64,000 bases of DNA from Mycobacterium parmense (GCF_010730575.1 NZ_AP022614.1:5518001-5582000), one strand, 5' to 3'. Shown: positions 26,154 through 34,386, counted from the first letter of the stretch. The notes: generated from the sequence alone by a model not told the origin. A program made the numbers and translations.

Positions 26154-26861
26154 ATGGCGACTGATGCCGTGCAGGCAGCCGAGACACGTGGCCGGCCACG
26201 TATACGCGACGACGACGAGATCCTGCGAGCCGCATTACACGCTTTCGCCAAGCATGGCTACGACGGAATGTCGCTACGCACGCTCAACGCCGAGATGGGA
26301 CTCAGCCGCGGCACCATCAACCAGCGGTTCCGTTCAAAAGAGCAGCTCTGGTACGCCGCAGTCGATCATGGATTCCGGCAACTGACGGACGATCTCAACG
26401 CCGAGCTGCAACAACGAATGGTTCCCGACGACGATCTGTCGCGGTTACGTGAAGGCATCCGCGCATTCCTGCTCGCCTCTGCCCGGCGCCCCGAGCTCGT
26501 CAGGTTGATGAACCAGGAAGGCCTGCACTCGACCAGCCGCCTCGACTACATCGTGGCGTCGTTCACATTGCCGACGCTGACTCCGGTATGGCAGGCACTG
26601 AACCGGCTCGCCGACGCCGGCCGGGTCCGACGCGTGCCCGCCCGAACCCTGCTGTTCCTCATCGCCCACGGCGCCGCCGCGCCGTTCACCCTGGGCCCAC
26701 TCTCGGATCGATTCGACCCCTTTGACGGCCCCCTGGATCCCGTCGACCACATCGAGCTGGTCACCGACATCATCTTCTCCGGGCTCTGCGTCACCCAGCC
26801 CGACGCCGCCGGCAATCCCAACGGCCGCTCGCGCGCCTCCAAAACAAAACGCCGAGCCTGA
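26154..26861 (+). CDS. TetR/AcrR family transcriptional regulator (oxalate module)
   Basis: A 235-residue TetR regulator. The HTH lies at residues 14-60: RGRPRIRDDDEILRAALHAFAKHGYDGMSLRTLNAEMGLSRGTINQRFRSKEQLWYA, with the recognition helix LSRGTINQRF. The C-terminal part is a helical ligand domain (LRLMNQEG region about 118, YIVASFTLPTLTPVW), and the last 20 residues are a polar Lys/Arg tail. ATG at 26154 follows GGGGGGAGG at some distance. It diverges from the gene chain leading into oxc and frc, so it likely represses them and itself. The inducer could be an oxalate-derived CoA ester, which is inference. Confidence 0.88.
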   Translation: MATDAVQAAETRGRPRIRDDDEILRAALHAFAKHGYDGMSLRTLNAEMGLSRGTINQRFRSKEQLWYAAVDHGFRQLTDDLNAELQQRMVPDDDLSRLREGIRAFLLASARRPELVRLMNQEGLHSTSRLDYIVASFTLPTLTPVWQALNRLADAGRVRRVPARTLLFLIAHGAAAPFTLGPLSDRFDPFDGPLDPVDHIELVTDIIFSGLCVTQPDAAGNPNGRSRASKTKRRA

Positions 26862-27036
26862 CCTAGCCACCGGCAGCGAGCACCGCCCCAGGATGGTGAG
26901 CCCGCCGGGACGCGAGACGTCGCTGGACGCCACGATCCCGATCGACAGTCCGTGAGCAGGGAGACCGGCGTTGCCGCCAGCTCTGCTGCCGTCCAGGGCG
27001 ACAAATTGTTCAGTGATGAAATAAGGCGCGCTTCCG

Positions 27037-27180
27037 GTGGGCAAGTATTCCAGCTGGCAGGGGCCACTGATAGGCGCCAACGGTGACGACACGCATTCGC
27101 TGACGGGCAATTCTTGGGGGACGGGATTCGGATATCGCTGCGATATCGACCCACCCTTCCCCCACGGGCCAAGGCCCTGA
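27037..27180 (+). other. Possible 47-residue ORF carrying upstream element copy A
   Basis: In the 406-nt gap 26862-27267, a frame from GTG 27037 reads GKYSSWQGPLIGANGDD near its start and ends RCDIDPPFPHGPRP at 27178-27180. Its first part (27046-27090) matches copy B at 34309-34353 in 35 of 45 bases without gaps. The shared peptide pattern is YSxWQGxLxG. The ribosome site is weak (AAGG ten bases upstream), so it may be a regulatory or leader element rather than a gene. The gap's left part, 26862-27036, shows nothing recognisable. Confidence 0.35.
27131..27147. promoter_or_regulatory. Perfect 17-bp palindrome upstream of the aminotransferase
   Basis: GATATCGC-t-GCGATATC is an exact inverted repeat with 8-bp arms, 120 bp before the start of the glyoxylate aminotransferase gene. 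It fits an operator for a dimeric regulator; which one is unknown. Confidence 0.6.
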
Positions 27181-27267
27181 CACGGCGCCTCGGAGTTCGT
27201 ATGACGGGGCGGCGCAGACTTTTACGACATGTGTTGGGTGACCTACCGATTGATTAAGGAGTTCGTT

Positions 27268-28431
27268 GTGAGCCATCCGAGCGGTCGCCACTTCCTGCAA
27301 ATCCCGGGCCCGACGAATGTCCCGGGCCGAGTCCTGCGTGCGATGGCGGCGCCGACTATCGACCATCGCGGGCCATCGTTCCAAGCCCTTGCCCTCGAAG
27401 TTCTCGCACTGCTTGGTCCGGTATTCGCCACCGAGGGCCCAGTGGTGGTCTACCCGGGCTCGGGAACGGGCGGCTGGGAGGCGGCGCTGGTGAACACGCT
27501 GAGCCCCGGCGACACCGTACTAGCCTTCGACACGGGGCATTTCGCGACGTTGTGGCGGGAGATGGCTGCCCGGCTCGGGCTGGTCGTCGACTTCGTGCCC
27601 GGCGATTGGCGGCACGGGGTGGACCCTGGTGTCGTCGCGCAGAAACTGGCCGCTGACACGGCGCGGGCCGTCAAAGCGGTGTGTGTGGTGCACAACGAGA
27701 CTTCCACCGGGGTGGTCAGTCCGATCGCCGAAGTCCGCCAAGCCATCGACAGTGTCGGCCACCCGGCGTTGCTGTTGGTCGACGCCGTTTCCTCGCTCGG
27801 TTGTATCGACTACCGGCATGACGAGTGGGGGGTCGACGTGACGGTCGCCGGATCTCAGAAGGGGCTGATGCTGCCGCCGGGGCTGAGCTTCAACGCCATC
27901 AGTCAAAAGGCGCTCGATGTCTCGACCAGCTCCGGCTCGCCCAGGTCGTACTGGGACTGGCAGCCGATCCTGGCGGCCAATCGGAACGGGTCCTTTCCGT
28001 ACACACCTGCCACCAACCTGCTCTATGGGCTGCGGGAGGCGCTGACCATGCTCTACGACGAGGGCCTTCCGCAAGTGTTCGCACGCCACGCTCGCCACGC
28101 AGCCGCGACCAGGGCGGCTGTGCGCGCGTGGGGCCTCGATGTGGTTTGCCTCGACAAGGGCGGCCACTCCGGCTCGGTGACGGCGGTGCTGCTGCCTGAT
28201 GGGCACGACGCCGACGCGGTCCGTGGCATCATCCTGGACCGCTTCGACATGTCGCTCGGTGCCGGCCTGGGCAAGCTGGCGGGAAGCACGTTCCGGATCG
28301 GTCATCTCGGCCATTTCAATGATCTGACACTGGCCGGGACTCTCGCCGGGGTGCAGATGGGGCTGCAGCTCGCCGAGATTCCTATCGACCCGAGCGGCGT
28401 GAGCGCCGCTCTGGAGCAGCTGCGCGCATGA
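27268..28431 (+). CDS. Alanine-glyoxylate / serine-glyoxylate aminotransferase (class V)
   Basis: A 387-residue PLP enzyme of aminotransferase class V, transferring the amino group of serine or alanine to glyoxylate. N-terminal GRHFLQIPGPTNVPGRVL (about 6-23) is the AGXT opening. YPGSGTGGWEAALVN follows, then VCVVHNETSTGVVSP, LLLVDAVSSLGCIDY with the PLP-pairing Asp, and VAGSQKGLMLPPGLSFNA with the Schiff-base Lys (about 195). GTG at 27268 lies six bases after AAGGAG. It stands next to the oxalate module, and glyoxylate and oxalate are one oxidation apart, so it may remove glyoxylate. Confidence 0.9.
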   Translation: MSHPSGRHFLQIPGPTNVPGRVLRAMAAPTIDHRGPSFQALALEVLALLGPVFATEGPVVVYPGSGTGGWEAALVNTLSPGDTVLAFDTGHFATLWREMAARLGLVVDFVPGDWRHGVDPGVVAQKLAADTARAVKAVCVVHNETSTGVVSPIAEVRQAIDSVGHPALLLVDAVSSLGCIDYRHDEWGVDVTVAGSQKGLMLPPGLSFNAISQKALDVSTSSGSPRSYWDWQPILAANRNGSFPYTPATNLLYGLREALTMLYDEGLPQVFARHARHAAATRAAVRAWGLDVVCLDKGGHSGSVTAVLLPDGHDADAVRGIILDRFDMSLGAGLGKLAGSTFRIGHLGHFNDLTLAGTLAGVQMGLQLAEIPIDPSGVSAALEQLRA

Positions 28432-28603
28432 CCCTGAGTCCGGACTACCTGCCAGCCGCAATCGGTTCGATCCGCGCAGTAGCGGGGCCCAGGCCACAGA
28501 CCCCCCGCGAAGGGCAGTCACCGCGGTCGGCTCGACACAGCGGCTGCCACTGCTGGCGGCAGACGTTTCTCGAATTCCATTGTCGCACAGTATGAGACGT
28601 CCG

Positions 28604-28984
28604 TCATTCGTCCTGGGGCAGGCCTGCTGGGCCGCGGACGAGATCGCGGATCGCGCCGGCCGTCAGAGCGAACTTGGCGAGGAACCCGACGGCGGGGCTG
28701 GTCGCGATCATGTCGGCGAAGTCCTGCTCGGCATGGGTGGAGATCAGTATCACCGGTGATGGCGTGGGCAACGCGGATCGGTAGAGTTGCTCAGCGAGTT
28801 CGAACCCGTTCTCGATACCGAGGTTAACGTCGACGAGCGTCACGTCCGGTCGCTGCTCCTCGAAGCATCGAAGAGCCTCGGCGCTGGTCGATGCCACGCC
28901 TACGACCGTGATGCCGCCGTGTTCGAGCAGACCGCGCGCAGCGTCGACGAAAGCCGCGCTGTCATCAACGATCATGCAGCGCAT
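28604..28984 (-). CDS. Single-domain response regulator (receiver only)
   Basis: A 126-residue CheY-like receiver with no output domain. It shows the acid pair in MIVDDSAAF (Asp 7/8), the phospho-acceptor Asp in VTLVDVNLGIENG (about 52), and a Thr/Ser switch at ILISTHAEQ. The alpha4-beta5 Lys of the usual KP motif appears as FLAKFAL. ATG at 28984 follows AGAGG. No kinase is adjacent; the nearest is at 30527-32128, so it could act as phosphate sink or partner of that kinase. Confidence 0.85.
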   Translation of the reverse strand: MRCMIVDDSAAFVDAARGLLEHGGITVVGVASTSAEALRCFEEQRPDVTLVDVNLGIENGFELAEQLYRSALPTPSPVILISTHAEQDFADMIATSPAVGFLAKFALTAGAIRDLVRGPAGLPQDE

Positions 28985-29141
28985 TGCGTACCTCTCATAC
29001 CCATGAGGTCAGCTTCTCAGTGGGTTGGACTGACCGGCATTACCGCTAGCCGTAAGCCGGCCGTAAACGGCGCGCGCGCGGTCGTGCTGTGGCGCTGAGA
29101 ATCCCGGCTGCCAGGGAATTCGTAGATGCCCGGTAGACATA

Positions 29142-29187
29142 GATTCCAGCTGGCGGGGAGGACCCGATTGCGGTCAGCGGTGGCGAC
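29142..29187 (+). repeat. Degenerate copy C of the shared upstream element
   Basis: gattccagctggcgggg followed by gtcagcggtggcgac resembles copies A (27046-27090) and B (34309-34353) in sequence and in being upstream of a gene, here the aldo/keto reductase at 29265. The reading frame of copies A and B is not kept, so this copy looks decayed or acts only as DNA or RNA. Confidence 0.4.
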
Positions 29188-29264
29188 ACGGGCGCGCCGG
29201 CGCGCAATCGTGGTTCATGGCAGAGCCGGAAGTACGAATGTGCGCGAACGACTTGGAGAGCGAA

Positions 29265-30239
29265 ATGAAGTACACCACATTGGGGCAAACTGGGCTCAAC
29301 GTTTCCCGCATCGCCTTCGGCACCTGGCAGCTGGGTGGGGACTGGGGTCGTTTCGACGAGGATGCCGCCATCGCCGCGGTCCGTCGCGCTCGCGAATTGG
29401 GCGTCAACTTCTTCGATACGGCGCAGGCCTACGGTTTCGGTGCGTCCGAGCAGATCCTCGGCGAGGCGCTCCGCGACGAGCTCACCGCTGAGCGCGACGA
29501 ACTCGTGATTGCCACCAAAGGCGGCCTGCGGCAGACAGATTCCGGTCTGGTCCGAGACGCGAGCCCCGAGTGGTTGCGCCGGGGAGTCGACGCCAGCTTG
29601 ACCGCGCTGGGCGTCGACCACATCGACTTGTACCAGGTGCATTGGCCCGACCCGAGCGTGTCAGCCGCGGAGACGGCGGGCGCGCTACGCGAATTGGTCT
29701 GCGACGGCAAGATCGGCCACGTCGGCGTATCCAACTACAACGCCTGGCAGATGGCGGAGTTCTCCGCGACACTTCCGGTTGAGACGTTGCAACCGCCGTA
29801 CCATCTGTTCCGCCGCGAGATCGAGGACGGCGAACTGCCATACTGCCGCGCACATAACATCGGGGTGCTGGTGTACGGGCCGTTGGCCCACGGGCTGCTG
29901 ACGGGAACGCTGAGCACCCATACCGCGTTCGCCGCCGATGATTGGCGCAGCACCAGCGGTGTATTCCAAGGCGGCGATTTCGAACTTAACCTGGCGACGG
30001 TGCGCGCCCTGGCGATGTTCGCCGCCGACCTTGGGGTCACCATCAGCCAGTTGGCCATCGCTTGGACGCTGGCCAACCCCTCCGTGCATGTCGCCATCGT
30101 CGGCGCCCGGCAAGCAGGTCATGTTCAAGACAGTGTCGCCGCCGCGGACGTGTCGCTCAGCGAAGCCGACCTCGACACGATCGACACCATCATGAGTTTC
30201 GGCGCGCAGGTGGCCGGGCCGTCCCCTGAGGGCATGTGA
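29265..30239 (+). CDS. Aldo/keto reductase
   Basis: A 324-residue NADPH-dependent AKR. It has MKYTTLGQTGLNVSRIAFGTWQLGG (1-25), FFDTAQAYGFGASEQILGEAL with catalytic Asp and Tyr (about 50-60), IATKGGL with Lys (about 84), IDLYQVHWPDP with His (about 120), IGHVGVSNYNAWQM, and AIVGARQAGHVQD near the cofactor. The set Asp-Tyr-Lys-His is complete. ATG at 29265 follows GGAGAG closely; an in-frame ATG at 29217 would add 16 polar residues. The stop overlaps the next start (GTGATGG), coupling it to a truncated dehydrogenase gene. Confidence 0.9.
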   Translation: MKYTTLGQTGLNVSRIAFGTWQLGGDWGRFDEDAAIAAVRRARELGVNFFDTAQAYGFGASEQILGEALRDELTAERDELVIATKGGLRQTDSGLVRDASPEWLRRGVDASLTALGVDHIDLYQVHWPDPSVSAAETAGALRELVCDGKIGHVGVSNYNAWQMAEFSATLPVETLQPPYHLFRREIEDGELPYCRAHNIGVLVYGPLAHGLLTGTLSTHTAFAADDWRSTSGVFQGGDFELNLATVRALAMFAADLGVTISQLAIAWTLANPSVHVAIVGARQAGHVQDSVAAADVSLSEADLDTIDTIMSFGAQVAGPSPEGM

Positions 30240-30436
30240 TGGCCGACCACCTGCGACGCGTTGCCGTGTTGGGGACCGGAACGATGGCTGCCCCGGTGAC
30301 GCGCAACCCGCGCGTCGTCGATCCCTGGTTCGCAGGCAATCTGGATTCAGATGAGCACGGTCCGGCGACGAGGACGTCGCCGCGGCCGTTACCCAGTCCG
30401 CCGGGGCCCGCGTCGCGCGGTACGAGCCTGACTTAG
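30239..30436 (+). pseudogene. Truncated NAD-binding dehydrogenase (3-hydroxyisobutyrate dehydrogenase-like)
   Basis: The frame, coupled to the aldo/keto reductase stop, begins MADHLRRVAVLGTGTMAAPV. That is the beta1-GxGxM Rossmann start typical of 3-hydroxyisobutyrate and 6-phosphogluconate dehydrogenases. After about 22 residues the match is lost and the frame ends at 30436 after 65 codons instead of about 290. It is probably a deletion or frameshift remnant. A functional short protein is unlikely. Confidence 0.6.
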
Positions 30437-30526
30437 CTCCCCAAGTGACGATCCCGCAAGGCGCAGCATCGCGAGTCGCCAAGAACGGCAAACACTTCGA
30501 CCACGCGCCAACGTCGACGGGCGCGG

Positions 30527-32128
30527 TCAGAACGGGATGGTCGCGAGCAGCGACGTCCCACTCCCGACCGGACTGGACACCCGCAGCTGTCCGCCCAGCG
30601 CCTCCACGCGGTCGGTCAGGCCGGTGAGCCCGGACCCCCTGCCCGCGTCGGCTCCTCCGATTCCGTCGTCCCGGATGGATAGACGGACGTTAGGACCGTC
30701 TGTTTCGACGGTCACCCTTACCTCGGATGCCTGCGCGTACTTGGCCGCGTTGGTCAGGGATTCGGCAACGACGTAGTAGGCGGCAACTTCGACGGAATCG
30801 GGCAACCGTTGATCGACAGCGACGCGGAGCGCGACGGGGACGCCGGAGCGGCGGGCGAGCGTTTTGAGAGCCGGCCCCAGTCCGCCCCGCGACAGGATCG
30901 CGGGATGTATCCCCCGGGATATCTCCTGGAGGTCCGTGGAGACACCGGTCAGCCCGTCGACGATCTCAGCAAGTTGCTCGCGCACCGATCCGAGGTCTGG
31001 TGGCACGGAAGCCTCTGCAGCACGGAGCCTGAGCCCCAACGTCACGAGCCGCTGCTGCGCACCGTCATGCAGATCGCGTTCGAAGCGCCGCCTGGCCTCA
31101 TCGCCGGCGGCGACGATCCGGGCGCGAGACGCCGTGAGTTGGGCATGAGTCTCGGCGTTGGCGATCGCGGTCGTGACGAGATCGGCGAACTCCCCGACCC
31201 GCGACTCGGTGTCGGGCGGTAGCGGATCGGGTTGTGACGAGCCGACAATGGCCGCGCCCCACACGCGGCCGTCGACCATGATCGGCACTCCGACACCCGA
31301 CCGCATCCCCAGTCGGCGGATGTAATCGGCGGCCGGACCGGGAGCATCGTCATGGTCGTCCATCCGGGCGGGACGACCGGTGCGGAAAATCATCGCCGCG
31401 ACAGATTCGCCGTCGAGCGAAAACCGTTTACCGACAGCCAGTTCCGTCTGAAACTCGTGGTGCCCGGCGATCAACAGACCTGCGCCGTCGGGCTCGAAGC
31501 GGAACAGCGTCGTATGGCGCACCCCCAGGCACAGGGCCAGTTCGTCGGCCACCGCGCAGAACACCTCGGACGGAGCGACCCCGTGGGCGACCAGTGTCGC
31601 CACCCGGCGCAACGAAGCCTGCAGGTCGGCGACCGCGCGAAGCGCGTCACGGCTGTGCTCGGCCTCGACGGCACGTGTCCTGGCCAGCTGCGCCAGCGTG
31701 GTGGCCACCAGTGCGACAATCAGGAAGATGCCGATCACTGCCCAGTCTTCGACTCTGGTCAGGGTGAAGGCGGCCGGCCCGGTCCGGAAGTAGTCGAAGG
31801 CGACGGCGCTGGCCACTGACATCGCCGCCGAGAGCCCGAATCCCCACACCCCGGAGACCACCAGAACACCGACCAGGTACAGCACGCCGAACGCGTCGCC
31901 AGGCGCGACTCGCTTGAGTAGCAGCACCACAACGGATTCCACCAAAATCAACGACGCGGCGACTACCAGGCCCAGCCACACCGGCGGGCGCGCTGCACGT
32001 GACAGCAGTGCCACGGGGCAAGCCCGTGTCGGCGACGGGTGAACCTCGGTGAGGGCCTGATGGCCCCGGGAACTGACAGCCGGCCGCGACGACGGCCGGC
32101 CGGGCGCTCGTGTGCTTCTCCGCGTCAT
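30527..32128 (-). CDS. Sensor histidine kinase, DUF4118 membrane domain plus GAF, NarL-type
   Basis: A 533-residue membrane kinase. Residues 48-150 hold about four helices of a KdpD/DUF4118 sensor (LVVAASLILVESVVVLLL and AVIGIFLIVALVATTLAQL). A GAF domain follows (about 185-335; GVGVPIMVDGRVWGAAIVGSS). The HisKA_3 box RRRFERDLHDGAQQRLVTLG bears the phospho-His (about 357), and the HATPase domain contains ESLTNAAKYAQASEVRV and DDGIGGADAGRGSGLTGL. Together these mark the NarX/DesK class. ATG at 32128. The gene diverges from the NarL-type regulator at 32564, its probable partner. Confidence 0.92.
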   Translation of the reverse strand: MTRRSTRAPGRPSSRPAVSSRGHQALTEVHPSPTRACPVALLSRAARPPVWLGLVVAASLILVESVVVLLLKRVAPGDAFGVLYLVGVLVVSGVWGFGLSAAMSVASAVAFDYFRTGPAAFTLTRVEDWAVIGIFLIVALVATTLAQLARTRAVEAEHSRDALRAVADLQASLRRVATLVAHGVAPSEVFCAVADELALCLGVRHTTLFRFEPDGAGLLIAGHHEFQTELAVGKRFSLDGESVAAMIFRTGRPARMDDHDDAPGPAADYIRRLGMRSGVGVPIMVDGRVWGAAIVGSSQPDPLPPDTESRVGEFADLVTTAIANAETHAQLTASRARIVAAGDEARRRFERDLHDGAQQRLVTLGLRLRAAEASVPPDLGSVREQLAEIVDGLTGVSTDLQEISRGIHPAILSRGGLGPALKTLARRSGVPVALRVAVDQRLPDSVEVAAYYVVAESLTNAAKYAQASEVRVTVETDGPNVRLSIRDDGIGGADAGRGSGLTGLTDRVEALGGQLRVSSPVGSGTSLLATIPF

Positions 32129-32331
32129 TAGGCCGGCTCAGATCGATGGATGCGGACATGGACGTGACCGCAACCGGAATTTTAACCCCCGCCTTGTATC
32201 GCCCGGATCCCGCCGCGTGAGCGATCCGTCGTTCCGCCGGCCGGCGCGCCGTTCAAACCCGCCACGGCGATTTCCGGTAAACCCGGTGGCTCTCGCGAGC
32301 TATCCTCAAATCACGTTATCGAGGAGCTTGC

Positions 32332-32484
32332 ATGGATAGGCGCGTGTTGGCGCGGAGTGCCGGGTTCCTCGGCGCCGCCGGCCGAGACCGAGCCGGTGAA
32401 ACTCGATGCACTGCCCGCGACTGCCGCCGGGGCGGGGAGGAACTTGAGACAAGCCCAGCGCCGCAACGGTTTCACAGTGGATGA
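32332..32484 (+). other. Possible 50-residue ORF in the kinase-regulator gap
   Basis: In the 435-nt gap 32129-32563 an ATG at 32332 sits five bases after GAGGAG and opens 50 Arg/Gly-rich codons (MDRRVLARSAGFLGAAGRDR at the start). No family is recognised. The good ribosome site is the only support; it may be a leader ORF before the response regulator or a gene remnant. The rest of the gap shows no gene. Confidence 0.25.
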
Positions 32485-32563
32485 CACCGCCGCGCCCGTC
32501 GCTGGCGGCGACCAGCGCGGCGACCGAAACAGCCCCGCCCCGACGCAACAAGGCGGTTGAGGC

Positions 32564-33217
32564 GTGGGCCGTGTGCGGGTGGTGGTGGCTGAGGATGATG
32601 TGCTGCTGCGAGAGGGTTTGGCCAGCCTGCTGGATCGGTCGGGCTTTGATGTGGTGGGGCAGGCCGGTGATGGTGTGCAGTTGCTGGGGTTGGCGCGTGA
32701 GCAGGCCCCGGACTTGGTGGTGACCGATATCCGGATGCCGCCGGATCATTCCACCGAGGGGCTGGATGCGGCGCGGGTGATACGCGAGGAGCTGCCTGAT
32801 ACGGCGATCCTGGTGCTGTCGGCGCATGTCGATGTCGAGCATGCGATGGAGTTGTTGGCCAGCGGGCGCAGCGTCGGTTATCTGCTCAAGAGTCGGGTCA
32901 CCGACGTGGCCGACTTCGTGGACACGCTGGGGCGGATCGCCAAGGGCGCCTCGGTGGTGGATCCGGCGCTGGTGGCCGAGTTGGTGTCGGCGCGGCGACG
33001 CAATGATCCCCTGGCGGCGCTCAGTGCGCGCGAACGTGAGGTGTTGGCGTTGATGGCCGAGGGGCGCTCCAATGCCGGGATCGCTCACCGGATCTGGGTC
33101 ACCGAGGGCACCGTGGAAAAGCATGTCCGCAGTATCTTGACCAAGCTGAATCTGCCCGAGACCGGTGATGACCACCGCCGGGTGCTGGCGGTGGTCACCT
33201 TCTTGGAGGCGCACTGA
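32564..33217 (+). CDS. Response regulator, NarL/FixJ family
   Basis: A 217-residue two-domain regulator. The receiver has VVVAEDDVLLREGL with the acidic pair, DLVVTDIRMPP with the phospho-Asp (about 54), LSAHVD and GYLLKSRV (Lys about 105). The LuxR-type HTH spans about 150-215: LSAREREVLALMAEGRSNAGIA and VTEGTVEKHVRSILTKLNL. GTG at 32564 is the start. It is read away from the histidine kinase at 30527-32128, with which it should form a two-component pair. Targets may include the stress-type genes downstream (Dps at 33259). Confidence 0.92.
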   Translation: MGRVRVVVAEDDVLLREGLASLLDRSGFDVVGQAGDGVQLLGLAREQAPDLVVTDIRMPPDHSTEGLDAARVIREELPDTAILVLSAHVDVEHAMELLASGRSVGYLLKSRVTDVADFVDTLGRIAKGASVVDPALVAELVSARRRNDPLAALSAREREVLALMAEGRSNAGIAHRIWVTEGTVEKHVRSILTKLNLPETGDDHRRVLAVVTFLEAH

Positions 33218-33258
33218 TCAATGCGGCAGGCTTGCCGTGATCTTGCCTGCGGTCGTTG

Positions 33259-33750
33259 TCAGATTTTGCGGTTCTCGGATTTGAGCATCCAGGCGGCCTT
33301 TTCCAACGCGTCGATGATGGTGTGCAGCAGGTCGGCGCTGGAGGGGTCGGCGTCGTCGACGTCGTCGTGGACGGTGCGGAGGGTGTGGGCCGCCGTGTAG
33401 ATCGCGGTGGTGATGAAGTCGACGGTGTCGGTCGTGGTCTGCTCGGCCGCGGGGAAGGCGGGCAGTGTGGTCGATGCCGTGACGGTGTCGGATCGTCCGT
33501 CGGGAACCGCGTTGAGGGCGCGGATGCGCTCGGCGATGGTGTCGCTGGCGTCCCGCGCGATGTCGACGATTTCGTCGAGTTGCAGGTGAAGATCGCGAAA
33601 GTTGGTGCCCACGACATTCCAGTGCGCTTGTTTGCCCTGCAGGTGCAGTTCGATGAGGTCGACGAGGACGCGCTGGAGGTTCTCGGTCAGGCTCGGCGGG
33701 GCATCGAATTCCCGCACTTCATCGCGGGATCGGCGTTGGGAACTCAGCAT
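33259..33750 (-). CDS. Dps family DNA-binding/ferroxidase protein
   Basis: A 163-residue mini-ferritin. The signature LIELHLQGKQAHWNVVGTNFRDLHLQLDEIVD (about 35-68) supplies His, His, Asp and Glu of the inter-subunit ferroxidase site. The rest is a four-helix bundle with an additional BC-helix region (about 100), and the C-terminus is KAAWMLKSENRKI. Dps oligomers oxidise Fe(II) with peroxide, store iron and protect DNA. ATG at 33750 is seven bases after GAAAGG; a longer start at 33780 lacks a site. It is convergent with the response regulator gene. Confidence 0.92.
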   Translation of the reverse strand: MLSSQRRSRDEVREFDAPPSLTENLQRVLVDLIELHLQGKQAHWNVVGTNFRDLHLQLDEIVDIARDASDTIAERIRALNAVPDGRSDTVTASTTLPAFPAAEQTTTDTVDFITTAIYTAAHTLRTVHDDVDDADPSSADLLHTIIDALEKAAWMLKSENRKI

Positions 33751-34014
33751 GGTTATGCCTTTCTCGATGTCGGTTCTCAATGTCAGGTAGGACCGTGATG
33801 TGTTGTTATGCAGCGGTTCTTGGTGGCGCGCGAAACCCTGGGCCCGCGAGCCGGTGGACGACCGTTCTCAGGCCGGCACTCCTTCGCTGGTGGTTTCGCC
33901 TCGATCGGTTCTTTATCAGGATCGCTCGTGCGCGAACCGATGTCGTGCCCGCTACCATCCATCTTTGGTACCCGCTGACCGGGGTCGCGGTTCACCGGTG
34001 AGCGGCAGTGCCGA

Positions 34015-34265
34015 TCACGCCGGTACCTCCGGTCTGCGGACGCCAACCGTGGTGAGATCCCTTGGCGGCCTGAAAGGTAGCTGTGGCGCCAAGAGTGCCT
34101 GACGAGTCCACTCGATACGCAGGTCCTCGTAACGGCGCAGGCGTACCGAACGTCGGCGGCTTGTGCGTCCCGCAGCGGCACGACGAGGGCGATTGCATCC
34201 TCGACAGCCTGGTTGCCCCCCTGTCCAGGTGGGTTGTCAACGTGTTCTGACCAGGGTTCGGTCAA
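34015..34265 (-). pseudogene. C-terminal remnant of an FAD-dependent monooxygenase, frameshifted
   Basis: From 34265 the frame reads NPPGQGGNQAVEDAIALVVPL and then loses sense near 34145. One base over, the continuation is VRLRRYEDLRIEWTRQALLA, ending RRPEVPA at 34015. GQGxNQAVEDA and RRYEDLR are consecutive landmarks in salicylate-hydroxylase-type flavin monooxygenases. So this is the last 75-80 residues of such a gene with one frameshift and no N-terminal part. It is unlike in sequence to the intact monooxygenase at 35376-36560, so it is not a local duplicate. The stretch 33751-34014 shows nothing recognisable. Confidence 0.65.
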
Positions 34266-34275
34266 GGAGCCTTGA

Positions 34276-34386
34276 ATGACACCGATATACGGCTGGCTGG
34301 GGGCCGGATACTCCCGCTGGCAGGGGGCACTGATGGGTATCAGCAGTGGCGACGCCGGCTGCCCGACGCGGAATTATGTCAAGTAG
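34276..34386 (+). other. Candidate 36-residue small protein carrying element copy B
   Basis: ATG at 34276 lies six bases after AAGGAG (34264-34269) and opens MTPIYGWLGAGYSRWQGALM, ending GCPTRNYVK at a TAG (34384-34386). It shares 35 of 45 bases and the pattern YSxWQGxLxG with copy A at 27046-27090. A good ribosome site and a second related copy support a real short gene or leader peptide. It lies 105 nt before a small secreted protein gene. Function unknown. Confidence 0.45.
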
